From Henricia sp. BOLD:AAB3569 (taxonomy: Eukaryota; Echinodermata; Asteroidea; Spinulosida; Echinasteridae), in contig JBBELK010000525.1 of the NCBI GenBank assembly GCA_037783545.1, forward strand, positions 868,001 through 932,000: a stretch of DNA of 64,000 nucleotides. Reading direction: 5' to 3'. Position numbers and translations under genes: made by a program. Below the pieces are notes generated by a model. It was not told the DNA's origin and did no database searches. It saw only the letters and a list, made by a program, of their open reading frames with translations. Below are positions 53,046 through 63,912 of the stretch, piece by piece (the stretch's first letter is position 1; the number at the start of each line of letters is the position of its first letter).

Positions 53046-56000
53046 AATGGATTCAAAAAAATGCTGGGTAAAATAAAGTTGGAGAATTTCATTTTGACGT
53101 TTGTTGGGTCATATTTCCTCGACATATGCAGAAAATGTTCTGTTGGGTAAAACATCCAGAACTCCAACGTTGGTTACAGTATGCAAAGTTCTGTAAATTG
53201 GGAAAACGGCGGCTATTTATTGGGTATTTTTTACTGCTTGCTGAAAGCATTAAAAGGTTGAGCATATTATACAGACAAACAATATTTTCTCCATCTGTTG
53301 GAGATTGTGAAGACAAGAGAGGGCGCTTCAAAGTATACTGCACAAAATGCTGGGTAAAATAAAGTTGGAGAATTTCATTTGGACGTTTGTTGGGTCATAT
53401 TTCGTCAACATATGCAGAAAATGTCCTGTTGGGTAAACCATCCAAGCGACCAACTTTGGTAACATTTGAAGTTCTATACGGCCCTTACTATTTTCTCTCA
53501 TCCCAAGTTATACGTTGGTTAAATGATGCCCATTTATTGGTAGGATATAGTAGGCTTCAGGCATTTCTTAACGTTTCTCAACGTTTCACACACAAACCGT
53601 AGCACTGCGTTGTATTTGTATCTGTCCTGGTTGTTCTGTTGGAGCATATACGTAGGCCTATACTCCTTAAGGGGTAATGAAAGAAAATTTTGATTAAAGG
53701 TGAATCCCTCGCTGAATCGAGTGTGATGTCCTGAAACGTTGCTCATTTGAGTTGCCAGTACGTCTCTGGGAATGGCGGTGGATAATTTTGGAACACGATT
53801 GGATCCGTGTCTGCGGTCTTGATGATTGCTCGATCTGGACTGGTGACGATTGTGATGGAGAATACACGTGGGATTCTCGTTTGAGCTAGCGGGGAGGGGG
53901 CGGTGCGTCCGCACCCCCCGCCTACGCCCCTGTAACTGATGGGTTCGCTGGTAAAAGTTCGCTGGTATGACATCCATTGCTAAAGTGTAGGGAAACAGTT
54001 CGCTGGTTTAAGTGTAGACCCAGTAAAGGGTGGCGTTTTTACTTACTCTTCGAGATTTCCCAAATCCGACTTCGGCAATGTTGCATGGATGCACAATGGG
54101 CAAAGTAGAACATGCTCACAATTACAACAAATTATATATAGATTTTAAAGGAGAGACCAAAGTATTTCATGATCATACCTTATCTGAACCATCATAGGCC
54201 AATATGTATTGCCAATTGTTGCCATCGTCGCCATATTGGAGCCTGTATGACGTAGTCCACACACCGCTGTTATATCTGCCCTGCGTGATTAGGCCAACCA
54301 CAGTAGTAGGTTGGACCAAGTCCACGCGTATCCATTGGGAATTATCCACGATATTAGCGCACCAGGCAGCTGTAATAAGTAAATTAATGCAGTAAATAAA
54401 CATATACAAGAAATATATTTCTGACGCAATCCCAATTTTGGCCAATGATCAGCTGCTGCTGGTGACGAAAACGCCAACCATTGGTTTAATTCATTTTAAC
54501 GTCACAAACGTACGAAGACCCAGAGGGGACATTTAAGTATTTTCCTTTTTTATTTTTTAATACGTACGTACGTGATAATAATACGTACGTACGTGATACT
54601 ACTACGTACGTACGTGATAATAGTACGTTTGTTCGTGATAATTTAATACGTACGTACGTGATAATATTAAGTACGTACGTATTATTATCACGTACGTACA
54701 TAGTATTATCACGTACGTACGTAATAAATTATCACGTACGTACGTATTGTTATCACGTACGTACGTGATAATAATACGTACGTGATAATAATACGTACGT
54801 ACTTATTATTATCACGTACGTACGTACTATTATCACGTACGTACGTATTAAAAATTAAAAAAGGGCATAATACTTAAATGTCCCCTCTGGGTTTTCGTAC
54901 AAACGTGTTTCTGACAACCACAAATTCGACCAATGATTAGACTTGATATCAAGTCGGTAACTGGACCGGTCGGTGCATAAACCGTGGTAGCGTAGCCGCG
55001 ACGCAAATGGACTGGAAACAAGTCGAGTCGACGTCCAGTTACCGACTTGAGAATTGTTTTTGTCACATTGTACACGGGCTATGGGGTTTGCTACAATAAT
55101 TTGACGTAGAGATATGATTGGTCGAAATACGGTGCTTTAATATTCATATCACATTTTCGAAAGCTTGTGTTTGTTAATAAGATTTTTTCAAGCAGTGGAC
55201 CTACCAGTATTCATTACTCAAGAATTTCAAAATAAGACATAAGCATACTGATAATTCGACATTTCCGTTGGCCTGAGTTTTTATTTAAAAATCAATTTAA
55301 AAATCGTAGCCGATATATTTCCCACATTGTTGTGGGTTGATTTGTTTATGTATTTTTATTTTTTTTACACTTATGTACGCAGTATAAATGCTCGGGACTC
55401 AAAGATGGCAGATTCAATTTGCCAAAAGCTAAACACAGTTCATCCGAATAAAGATACGTATCTGTAGATAAATGCCCTGATTGAATCATTTAAACATTAA
55501 ATCCCCTCTTAGTAAAAATACATTTTCCAGAAGAATTTGAACACCTCCTTTAAACGTTTATTCATGAGTATAAGGAGTACAATGTCATGGGCACGAGTAT
55601 ACAATATTGTGAGTACGATCGAAGTGCATTTCCATTATTTCGAGTACGAGTACGAGTACAAGAGAACATGTTTTCACGAGTACGAGTACGAGTACGACAA
55701 CAGTGATGCATGCTTTAGTTAAATGGATGATAAGATCTATATAATCTCTTACCATTGGAGTTAAGTCTGGCCTTTTCTTTGTAGTACCCTGCGTTTCCGG
55801 TAGATGATGTGGACAGATCGTCATCGGGTATGGCGCCACTTTCCATCCCTAGTGGTAGTGGGTCGCGGCAAGCTAAAACAAAAGACATTCACTGTAAAAT
55901 ACAAAATAAGTCAGTCAAAATAACGTTAATTAGTCATATGACACATATTTTGACTAATTTAAGTCAACATTATGTATGATATGACTAATTAACGTTATTT

Positions 56001-58515
56001 TGACTAACTTATTTTTACAGTGAATTTGAAATAACCTCTGATTTAAATTTATAGTATATTTTGGCGCTGATAAGACGCTGATAAGTTAAAGATATACAGT
56101 ACGTGCTTCTCAGCAAATTTAATTTTTTTTTCCCGAAAAATTTACTTTATTTTTATTAACAAAAAAACATCATACTTTGTATTTTAGACATCGACAACCC
56201 TGTGAAAAACGCCGTTTTATACGACCGTTTTTGCACCTGCCTAGACTTGCCTAGTCCTGACTTCCATTTTGTTTGGTCTGTGGTGCAGTGCGTGTATCGC
56301 ACCCTTTGGACTGGTGGAAATCTTTTTTTCTTCTGTCTAGTCTCGGAGGACTTTCTGAGACAGAGGAAACGGAAAAAACAGATTGGACAGGCCACCAGTG
56401 CGGATGGTGCACTGTGCGCTGCAGACCGAGCACGGAAGGTCAGGAAATATTGACAGTAATTGTTCGATAACTAAACGTTGATCGACTTTTTTTAATTTTG
56501 AAAGCGAATAACTTTTATGTTTTTTTAGATATTTATGAATTTTTAAAATGTTATTTTTTATTTGTCAAGGTGCCACACCCAAAACGCACGGACTGTATAT
56601 CTTTAACGCTTGTTTGAGAGCCTGGAAAACCCCCGGTCCTTTACTAATGGTATGTGGCATTTACTACAGTGTTTTGCTAGCAAAAGATGTGGCGTGATTG
56701 CCATAATAATTGACTATGTATAATACGGTTAAAAACCGCAAATTATGCTCTAACCGAAAGAGGAGGCTGTGCGAATGATGTAACACTATCGGTCAGTAAC
56801 GTGTATGAACACCTTGAGGCAGGGCCGACTGCAAAAGCATCCATAAGAGCCGCTGAGGCAGGGTGCGCCACCTTCCTGCAGCGCCTTTCTTAGCTTCTCC
56901 ACTTTTAGTACTGTTTTATAGAGACGCGCGGCTCCAGAAGTCAGTTCATCCCACGCAGGTTTAATCAGGATAAAAACCCAAGAAAATTGATTTTCTGGAA
57001 GCCCTATAACTATAGGATTCTCCCAGGTAAAGGAAATGTCTTATTTCATTGCTGTGGGGACCAGTCCGAGTCCTTGAGCCGAATCCCGCATACATCCGAG
57101 TCCTCAACAGGCCGAGTCCGAGTCCGAGTCCCGAGTCTTTGTTTCAATCTTAAAGGAACACACCGGCTTACTGTTTATAATGTATAGCGATCTAGCATCC
57201 TTGACAATAGTTTTTCGATGGTCGTTGTGAAACATATATTCAAAATGTCGCGTCATTAACTAGAAATGTTTAAAATTAACAAAAGAGACCAAATGTTTGG
57301 CTATACGTTTTACCAGCCGTACGACGATGTAATATGTATCATGTGTTTGTAAATAAAGGTGGCGTTCGATATGGATCGATACGTGTTTAATCTCGTTTCC
57401 TTATTTTCCCTGACTCGACACACCTTGCATGATCCCCTCGGGTCAGCGCTGACTCGAGGAAGCAACTCGAACGCAACTACTTGGTTTTCCAACGTCCGCA
57501 ATATGCTGTTTTTTCCTTCGGTTATTATTTATCGCCGCGAAGCGAAGACGCGAAAATCCGAGAGATTGTCTCGTCCATATCAACACCCAGAAACCCTTCT
57601 TATTAAATCTGTTGGCAGTTTTGTGTATAAATTGGAAAATACGGTTTGTACATCGTAGGACATTATTTTCCAACAAGAAGAGAAACCAACCGCGAATGAC
57701 AAAAGCACCTCGCACTTGGCGCTGGTTTCTACGGATGGAAATAAAACTAACTCCAAGACCACATCGGAACCAGAATCTGGTATCGATATTTGTTTTTAAA
57801 TGCTAAAAAACGACAATTTGATGGTTTCTTTTCAGGATCTATTTAGTTCATTTCGGAACGATTTTCAGAATAATGTATAGGCTAATTCGAGCCCAAAATA
57901 GCCCAACGAAACCGGTGTATCAAGTGTCAATGGTCGTACCTATGATCTCTGGCAGCTGTACGTTTGCTTCAGGCCGAGAAAAATATTTCTTTGGGAGGTG
58001 AGATACATTTTGAGTGCTCCAAATCAAGCGATCGAAATGATTTGTTTCACATTCTCAAAATTTAATTTCACATGTTCACAATATTTTAGGCCACAAAGAA
58101 CATTTTTAATAGTGCATTTTGTTGTAAAATATTGTATATATTTCTTTTTTTCACTGGACTCGGCCCAAATTTGCCGAGTCCTTACCGCCCCAGTCCGAGT
58201 CCGGACCCGAGTCCTACAGCGTTGGTATTCAATAAACCTTTATTCTGATTAATAATTGTAATTTTAGGAAGATAATTTATATTTTAGGTAGAGTATAACA
58301 CTTACCGCCAATGCAAGCATCTGTGTTTTGGTTCTTGTAGAAGTCTTTCGTGAACGAGCCGCACCGAGTCATGGCCGTACTCTTCAGTAAACCCAGCTGC
58401 GTGCAGTCACAATCTGGGTCGTCAGTCACGGGAAACCATCGCTCCTCCATGTTGTAAATTGGATCGCGTAACTTCTTCAAATTGCAGCATGAAGTGGACA
58501 AGCTGCACGACACGC
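52902..58515 (-). CDS. Gene model G5: Cys-rich/F5-8C protein, 5' end not found
   Basis: Minus-strand exons: Cys-rich (58306-58515), F5/8C in three parts (55753-55872, 54179-54369, 52902-53042). Phases match and all frames are open. No EGF exon lies between 55.9 and 58.3 kb, so this copy seems to lack EGF modules. A signal-peptide exon should precede 58515 on the minus strand, but none was recognised up to the window end. The last two exons are close duplicates of G3's. Confidence 0.75.
53055..53550. repeat. TTGGGT-motif repeats (copy 2)
   Basis: Two units matching 31495-31965. Lies directly upstream (minus) of the last exon. Confidence 0.75.
53551..54178. other. G5 intron
   Basis: 53560-53660 matches 10015-10105. 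53870-53930 resembles the TIR region of a GGGGCGG-type element. No exon. Confidence 0.4.
54179..54369 (-). CDS. G5 exon: middle of F5/8C domain
   Basis: 191 nt, [49 protein letters not shown]/gtatga. The donor sits one codon earlier than in G3. Confidence 0.9.
54512..54898. mobile_element. TACG-repeat palindromic element, 8-bp target duplication
   Basis: Inverted ends around GACCCAGAGGGGACATTTAA, core of (TACG)n GATAATA units in both orientations, flanked by ACAAACGT (54504-54511, 54899-54906). The G3 duplicate at 30534-30541 has the empty site. Confidence 0.9.
54907..55752. other. G5 intron
   Basis: 54945-55050 holds an inverted GACTTGATATCAAGTCGGTAA / TTACCGACTTG pair around 100 bp. 55640-55700 is a GAGTAC repeat. 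No exon. Confidence 0.45.
55753..55872 (-). CDS. G5 exon: first third of F5/8C domain
   Basis: 120 nt, acceptor TTGTTTTAG, donor AATG/gtaaga, phase 1-1. Encodes [19 protein letters not shown] and GYYKEKARLNSN. A 6-bp duplication adds a second Pro-Leu relative to the other copies. Confidence 0.88.
55886..56025. mobile_element. 140-bp palindromic MITE beside a splice acceptor
   Basis: ATTCACTGTAAAA to its complement, with inner GTTAATTAGTCATAT arms. Its edge is 13 bp from the acceptor of exon 55753-55872. Confidence 0.85.
56026..57060. other. G5 intron, no exon seen
   Basis: 56160-56460 has the open frames at 56202-56470; no domain recognised. 56790-56880 is a diverged copy of 31117-31248. 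Confidence 0.4.
57062..58217. mobile_element. GAGTCCGAGTC-ended element
   Basis: GGGGACCAGTCCGAGTCC at one end, CCCCAGTCCGAGTCCGGACC and inverted GGACTCGGCC words at the other. Inside, 57360-57910 is an inverted match to 16745-17165. No protein. Confidence 0.5.
58306..58515 (-). CDS. G5 exon: Cys-rich module
   Basis: 210 nt, acceptor ATCACAG, donor TGGCG/gtaagt, phase 1-1. Encodes [44 protein letters not shown]. Frame fully open, so the only other intact copy is 3948-4163. Confidence 0.85.
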
Positions 58516-58975
58516 CTGTGATATGCATACATTTGTATTGTGTTATTGTGTATATTAATTTAGATTTCCATGTGTTGAAAAAAAAAGCATTTTAACTTTA
58601 AACCCGAGTCTTTAGCCAGTCTTTAGCCAAGTCTTTAGTTTTTATACACAAGCTGGCTGCGGTAATCAAGATTTTTGTCGGAAACAGAGAAATTTGCAAA
58701 CCCCAATTTGGATGTGGAAGCAAAAAGGTTGGTGTTAATTACTGCACAGCTTTATGGAACCGGATAAATTAGTTTACAAAACATCTTTTTTTCGACGACA
58801 TCCTTGAAAATAAACGGATTGAGAACGCGAAGTTTCAGAATGGTAGTGAGAAAAATACATGTATGACAATTTATATGGTATAAAAATGTGATCTGGTCAC
58901 CCACCTTAAAGTTGACATATTCACATAACAGCTACATGTAGTATGCATGACTGAATACAAATTTAGGTTGCACTT
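58516..58975. other. No gene seen
   Basis: Sequence upstream of the Cys-rich exon. 58780-58900 resembles 27090-27250 (AAAAATGTGATCTGGTCACC). A signal exon was sought and not found. Confidence 0.4.
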
Positions 58976-59699
58976 GTTTCCCCTTATAGCTGTGGGGACA
59001 TTGACCAGTTGCTCGCAGATGTTATGGGGACTACAAATCGTTGTGAGGACATTTTTCCTGTCGGTGTCCCCACACAGTTTTTGCTAAAACTCACTAAAAG
59101 AGTAAACAAATCATTATAAAATCACTCAAAATAGAGTGGAAATTAGATTAGGGTTAATAAAGTTAGGGTTTTGAAAATCTTTCTGTATTCGGGTTATAAC
59201 TGTCGCCCCATTAAATTGGAAAGAATTGCCTTATAATGACACCTTAATTTAACCTAAAGCTGCAGAGCTGAAATTTGAAACGTTAATGGTTTGTGCCCTG
59301 ACCTATTTTTTGTGAAACCTATAATGGTTACCTTATAGTGCACACCTTAGAACTATGTCTTCTTTGAGCTCATTCAAATTGGCACTTCGCCAAACATACA
59401 TAATATTCTCATGATCAACTTCAAGGGAGAAATGCTAATTTACGGAGTCGTATGACTTGGTTGCCATAAAATTAATATTATTTTTTGGAGCCGGAAGGGA
59501 ATTTTCCCATTTGTTTTTCTCTTATAAAGGTTTTTTGCGGGTTTTTCGCCCTTCCCGTAATTAGCGTAAATTTCAGTGTCACATGCATGTATAATATTTA
59601 TTGTGATGTTGTTCTTCTGTTACCATTAGTTTTGTCCAATTGTGCGAGTGTTGATGTTTTGTGCATTTGTGATGTTGTAGTTGTTGGATTTAATATATT

Positions 59700-59812
59700 T
59701 GTTTTATGAGTGTTTGCAGGGCCTCAATGGAAACCAGTTTTTTGTAAACTGTTTGGGCACACCCTGGGTAAATATATGGAATAAATATATATAAATAAAT
59801 AAATAGGTATAA
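59700..59812 (+). mobile_element. LINE 3' tail
   Basis: GGGCCTCAATGGAAACCAG and a TAAATAAATA tail, matching the 3' UTR of 19320-20110. Strongly 5'-truncated. Confidence 0.7.
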
Positions 59813-60145
59813 TTATTTCTGCTTTGGCGTGCCATACGCGTGACGTCAACAACTATCATATCCGTCATTACTGCGTCCATACTATGGCACGCCAAAGCAA
59901 AAATAATTCAACACTAATAATGTTGCCATCAATCCTGAAAAACAAGTCGCAACATTTTTTAAAACTTGCCAACAAAAGCACGGTATGCCAGTTTCAAAGA
60001 GTCTATCAACATTTAAAAGTCATGCCAACCTTTTTTTCTTGCGCAACATTTGCGAAACATTAATTAACATTGATTAACATTTGCGTCAACATTAAATTAT
60101 CAGTGTTGAATTATTTTTCGCTTTGGCGTGCCATAGTATTGACAC
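59813..60145. repeat. TTTGGCGTGCCATA palindromic element
   Basis: AATTATTTCTGCTTTGGCG pairs with CGCCAAAGCAAAAATAATT at 59890-59910; a third copy is at 60107-60135. The interior repeats AACATT words. Confidence 0.65.
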
Positions 60146-60469
60146 AGTAATGGCGGATAGCAGCCGTTGTCAAGCCAAGTGAAACCTAAGAATAGGTTAG
60201 GGCACAAACCATTATAAGTTTCACAGACCATTATAGGTTTCACAAACCATTATAGTTTCACATTGGTAAATAGGGAACAATTTCTTTAATGACACTGAAT
60301 TTTACCTTTATAGGTTTCACTACATTTAGGGCGATGTCCCCATAACTCTGTATATGCGGGTGGGGGTGGATTGACACAGCCTTTTCGACCTGAGAAAAAC
60401 CGTTGTGGAGTGAAAAGATGCATTGAAAAATCACAAACACAAAAACGCTTTCCTCCTCAGAGACGATCC

Positions 60470-60552
60470 AGCCTCGTTAAAATACAGGAATACAATGGAA
60501 TTCAGGAGGTCGGAGCACCTGAAATCCATTGTATTCCTGTATTTTAACTGCT
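60470..60552. mobile_element. Short palindromic MITE
   Basis: CCTCGTTAAAATACAGGAAT to its complement through CATTGTATTCCTG, a compact member of the 21217/24133 family. Confidence 0.8.
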
Positions 60553-61203
60553 CCTAAATCGATTGTGTGATTTTCAATGCATCGTTGCACTCTCAAGGCG
60601 ACGCGCGTCGCATACGCGAAAAGGCTCCGAGCCTCCGACTCAAATGAGTACTTCACGGCAGTGATAACATTGATTTTGTCTTGCCGGACGTGTAATTCTA
60701 CAGAACATTACACAGAACATTATACACAAAATAATGGTATTTTTTTCGTATACATTGAACAAAGATTTTAAGAAAATTACCTCCCGGAATCAACACATAA
60801 TGTAATTTTAAGATATACTTCCCACTTGCACTTTTGTCGCAAATGTTGCTTTTCTGTAGAAAAATCACGTTTTCTTCTTCAAAAATTCCTTCAGTTAGTG
60901 CACAATTCATTCACGCGCGCGCGCAGCGCCCTCTGTTTTCGCGCTTACGCACAGACCGCTCGCCGCGTCATTTTGTGCATTACTTTATGCAGTGATTTTA
61001 TCATTTATTTATCTCAGAAATGCAACATTTGTCAGTGGGAAGTACATCTTAAAATTGAATAAGCTATCGATTCCAATATCAACATTTAGCCCTACCCAAA
61101 TCCGTGTTCAATGTATATGAAAAAAATACCAAAATGATTAAAATGTATACTCGCCTGTAATGACTGCAAGTGTCGCGACGGGTATCCATATTACCGCTGG
61201 TGT
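60553..61203. other. No gene seen
   Basis: 60780-61050 contains an inverted pair (AAGATATACTTCCCACTTGC near 60810 and its counterpart near 61035) around ~200 bp. No exon. Confidence 0.45.
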
Positions 61204-62098
61204 TACTTTTAGAAGGCTAAAAGTGTTGTTTTGGACGTTTTATATTGGGACGTTATCATTTTCTATATACACTTTTAGCCCCTTAACATTTTAACCACCT
61301 TCGATCGTGTGGACCGTTCTTACACGCCCTCAAGAGGCCAGATACACATGTGTAATATCGTACCGTAAATTCCAAATCAGACATTTAAAAACTCACCATC
61401 GGGGTCCTTGTAATCTCAAGACTTCTGTACCCTTGTCGTTCACTGTCCATGATGACTCAAACATCAAAAAAGGATAAAAGGAAGCAAAATTATGAGTAAA
61501 ATCGAAAATTTTCAGGCAGCGCGGTACACAGACTTCATGCTGAGACGCGTCAAAAGGAAAGTAGTCCCACCAACGCGGATGGATTTTGTTTAGCCTAGAC
61601 TGGACCCCTGTCCACATATTTACTTCCCCACGCGTTGTATATGAGCGAGAGCAGCGTAGCGCACATAGACAGGGGGGCAGTCTAGGCTAAACAAAATCCA
61701 TCCGCGTTGGTGGGACTACTTTCCTTTTGACGCGATCACGTGGGTAGCGAATTCAACATGCATGACGTGGTCAAGTCTCCCGTCTGTCCAAATTTGTCGA
61801 TTTTACTCCAGATTTTGCTTCCTTTTATCCTTTTTTGATGTTTGAGTCATCATGGACAGTGAACGACAAGGGTACAGAAGTCTTGAGATTACAAGGACCC
61901 CGATGGTGAGTTTTTAAATGTCTGATTTGGAATTTACGGTACGATATTACACATGTGTATCTGGCCTCTTGAGGGCGTGTAAGAACGGTCCACACGATCG
62001 AAGGTGGTTAAAATGTTAAGGGGCTAAAAGTGTATATAGAAAATGATAACGTCCCAATATAAAACGTCCAAAACAACACTTTTAGCCTTCTAAAAGTA
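61204..62098. repeat. 0.9-kb palindrome with MULE-like hairpin at its centre
   Basis: Left arm 61204-61595 and right arm 61685-62098 are close reverse complements, except for a diverged ~100-bp stretch in each. The centre (61596-61684) is an 89-bp TAGACTGG...CAGTCTA hairpin. Confidence 0.92.
61596..61684. mobile_element. 89-bp MULE-like mini-hairpin
   Basis: TAGACTGGACCCCTGTCCAC to GGCAGTCTA, as in 26715-26804. Sits at the symmetry point of the palindrome. Confidence 0.75.
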
Positions 62099-62124
62099 CG
62101 CTGGTGTCATGTTATCGTTGTTTA

Positions 62125-62360
62125 GAGTTGTATAGTGTTCGAATCCCGTCCGGGTAAGTATACGTAGATTGGGTTCTCGGTCCCTGCCTGATTCCGTGCA
62201 TGGGTTTCCCCACACGTTGGTGTGTGGGGTTTTCCTTCCACCTCTAAAACTGAGAATTTCTTCCTGTCCTCTCGCACTTCTTGGCTGAGCTGATGAACCT
62301 CCTAGGTGGCTATACAGTGGCTATAAGTCGGCTAATCTCAGCAACCAGATCCATTTAGGG
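62125..62360 (+). mobile_element. tRNA-derived SINE copy 2
   Basis: Box B-like TGTTCGAATCCCG, body with GATTGGGTTCTCGGTCCC, GGGGTTTTCCTTCCACCTCT and AAACTGAGAA. Same type as 25045-25312. Confidence 0.65.
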
Positions 62361-62547
62361 GATCATACGAAAGAACTGTTGTAGTACAACCCAATTTAAG
62401 CCATTCCATTTCAAACAAGTCTTTCTTTAAATAAAACTAGAAACTTATGATAAATTTGTATCCCGGCTCCCGTAACTTGTGTCGATGACAAGTTTCGAGT
62501 CTAAGCCAACTGCTCGCGCGAAAAAAAACGTATTTCGGACTGCGGAG

Positions 62548-62681
62548 TAGTCTTTGTGAAAGACTGTCTTACGTTGCTTGTAACCCAATGGCACATAAAC
62601 TAGTACCCTGTCCACACGGTGCAATGTCGACCGCGCACGTACACGAACCAAGCAACGTAAGACAGTCTTTCACAAAGACTA
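62548..62681. repeat. Hairpin with 32-bp perfect arms
   Basis: TAGTCTTTGTGAAAGACTGT (62548) and its complement ending at 62681, loop ~70 bp. A MITE-like structure. Confidence 0.85.
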
Positions 62682-62937
62682 ACTGCGGAGTGGATAGTGA
62701 ATTCATTTTGGCGTGCATATGACCAATATTATCCCCATGGTTGGCATAGGAACGTTCATAGTCACCAAAGATTGTTTGCTAAACATCGCTCGTTATTATA
62801 TTGCATGTTTCGCATGAATAGCGTCTGGTGTATATGACGCACTTAATTTCACATGCACACAGTATCCACTTGACTAGACTAAATGTTTGTTGCTATGAGG
62901 TACACACGGCGGGTGCTGTAAAGTACGGAATTCATAT

Positions 62938-63175
62938 AGGGAGGTTTAGATGCACGTAAAACGCGAACGTGAAATGCTTTGAACACTTGGTCATTATTCT
63001 GAGGAGATCTTAGAACAGATGAAAACAAAAACCTACATCTTTGACTTTCGTGGCGAGATAAAACGTTTGATGTGACCAATATTCGAGCCCGAGTTCTAAC
63101 ACCTCCTCGTGAGGTGACCGGTGCTGAAAGAAATTCGCGTTCACGTTCGCGTTTTACGTGCATCTAAACCTCCCT
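62938..63175. repeat. Inverted repeat with 36-bp perfect arms
   Basis: AGGGAGGTTTAGATGCACGT (62938-62973) pairs with 63140-63175 around 166 bp. Confidence 0.85.
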
Positions 63176-63305
63176 TGTATACCGTGTTCACCGTAGTGGG
63201 AAAATGGCATAAAGCAACCATACTGTTCGTTGTTGAGCAATGGCGTGCACCACGTAGCATCGACAGCGTAGTATGACTTTCTAATCTGCACCTCCATTCA
63301 GAAAT

Positions 63306-63741
63306 GGGTCTGTCCACAGTAATGGGGTACATTTCTGTAACATTCAAGATCTTAGGTCCGTGTTCACTTCAAATGTCTTAATTTTATCTTTAAATTATCA
63401 AGCTAAACTGAGAAAAAAAACTTTATCACCAAGGAGTAAGAAAAATAGTCCTACAACATACATTTCTGAAAACCCCGTGCACAAATTTTCCTATTACGCG
63501 TGTAACAAAGACGGGAAAAAATGTCACAAAATGGTCTGTCCACGTTACCTACGTAATAGGAAAATTTGTACACAAGCTTTTCATAAATGTATGTTGTGGC
63601 AGAATTTTTTTACCTTTTTGGGCAAAAGTTATCTCCTGAGAAAAAACAAGGAAATTTCTTTAATTCTGAGATAAACTAAAGACATCTGAAAGGAATTATT
63701 GACTTACTTTTCAAATGTACCCCATTACTGTGGACAGACCC
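63306..63741. mobile_element. 436-bp palindromic element
   Basis: 29-bp exact inverted ends (GGGTCTGTCCACAGTAATGG; 63306-63334 and 63713-63741), plus inner inverted arms (63450-63500 with 63545-63600). The open frame inside is an accident of the palindrome. Confidence 0.88.
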
Positions 63742-63912
63742 AAATAAAGAATTCGGGGCGCCAGTCATTATGCAAAATGTTACACGCAAAAGGGTAATTA
63801 AAACCTGATTTAGTCATCTTTGAGATACCCTATTTATGATCACCATTTCGAAAAATCTTACTATAAAACTAAAGAGAGATACTAATGACATGCAAAACAA
63901 CTGTCTTATATA

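Larger units (their letters stand above)
58980..60345. mobile_element. TGTGGGGACAT-ended foldback-like element, with nested inserts
   Basis: Inverted GCTGTGGGGACATTG and CGATGTCCCCATAAC ends, then inverted TTTCACAAACCATTATAGG repeats. The middle holds a LINE 3' tail and a hairpin. Confidence 0.55.

Noticed and set aside
53534..53977. 147-codon minus-strand frame
   Set aside because: Runs across a repeat junction shared with 10015-10105 and 12340-12400; no domain and no conservation of frame.
63360..63674. 104-codon plus-strand frame with Cys and Lys
   Set aside because: Lies entirely within a palindromic element; its two halves are inverted copies of each other.
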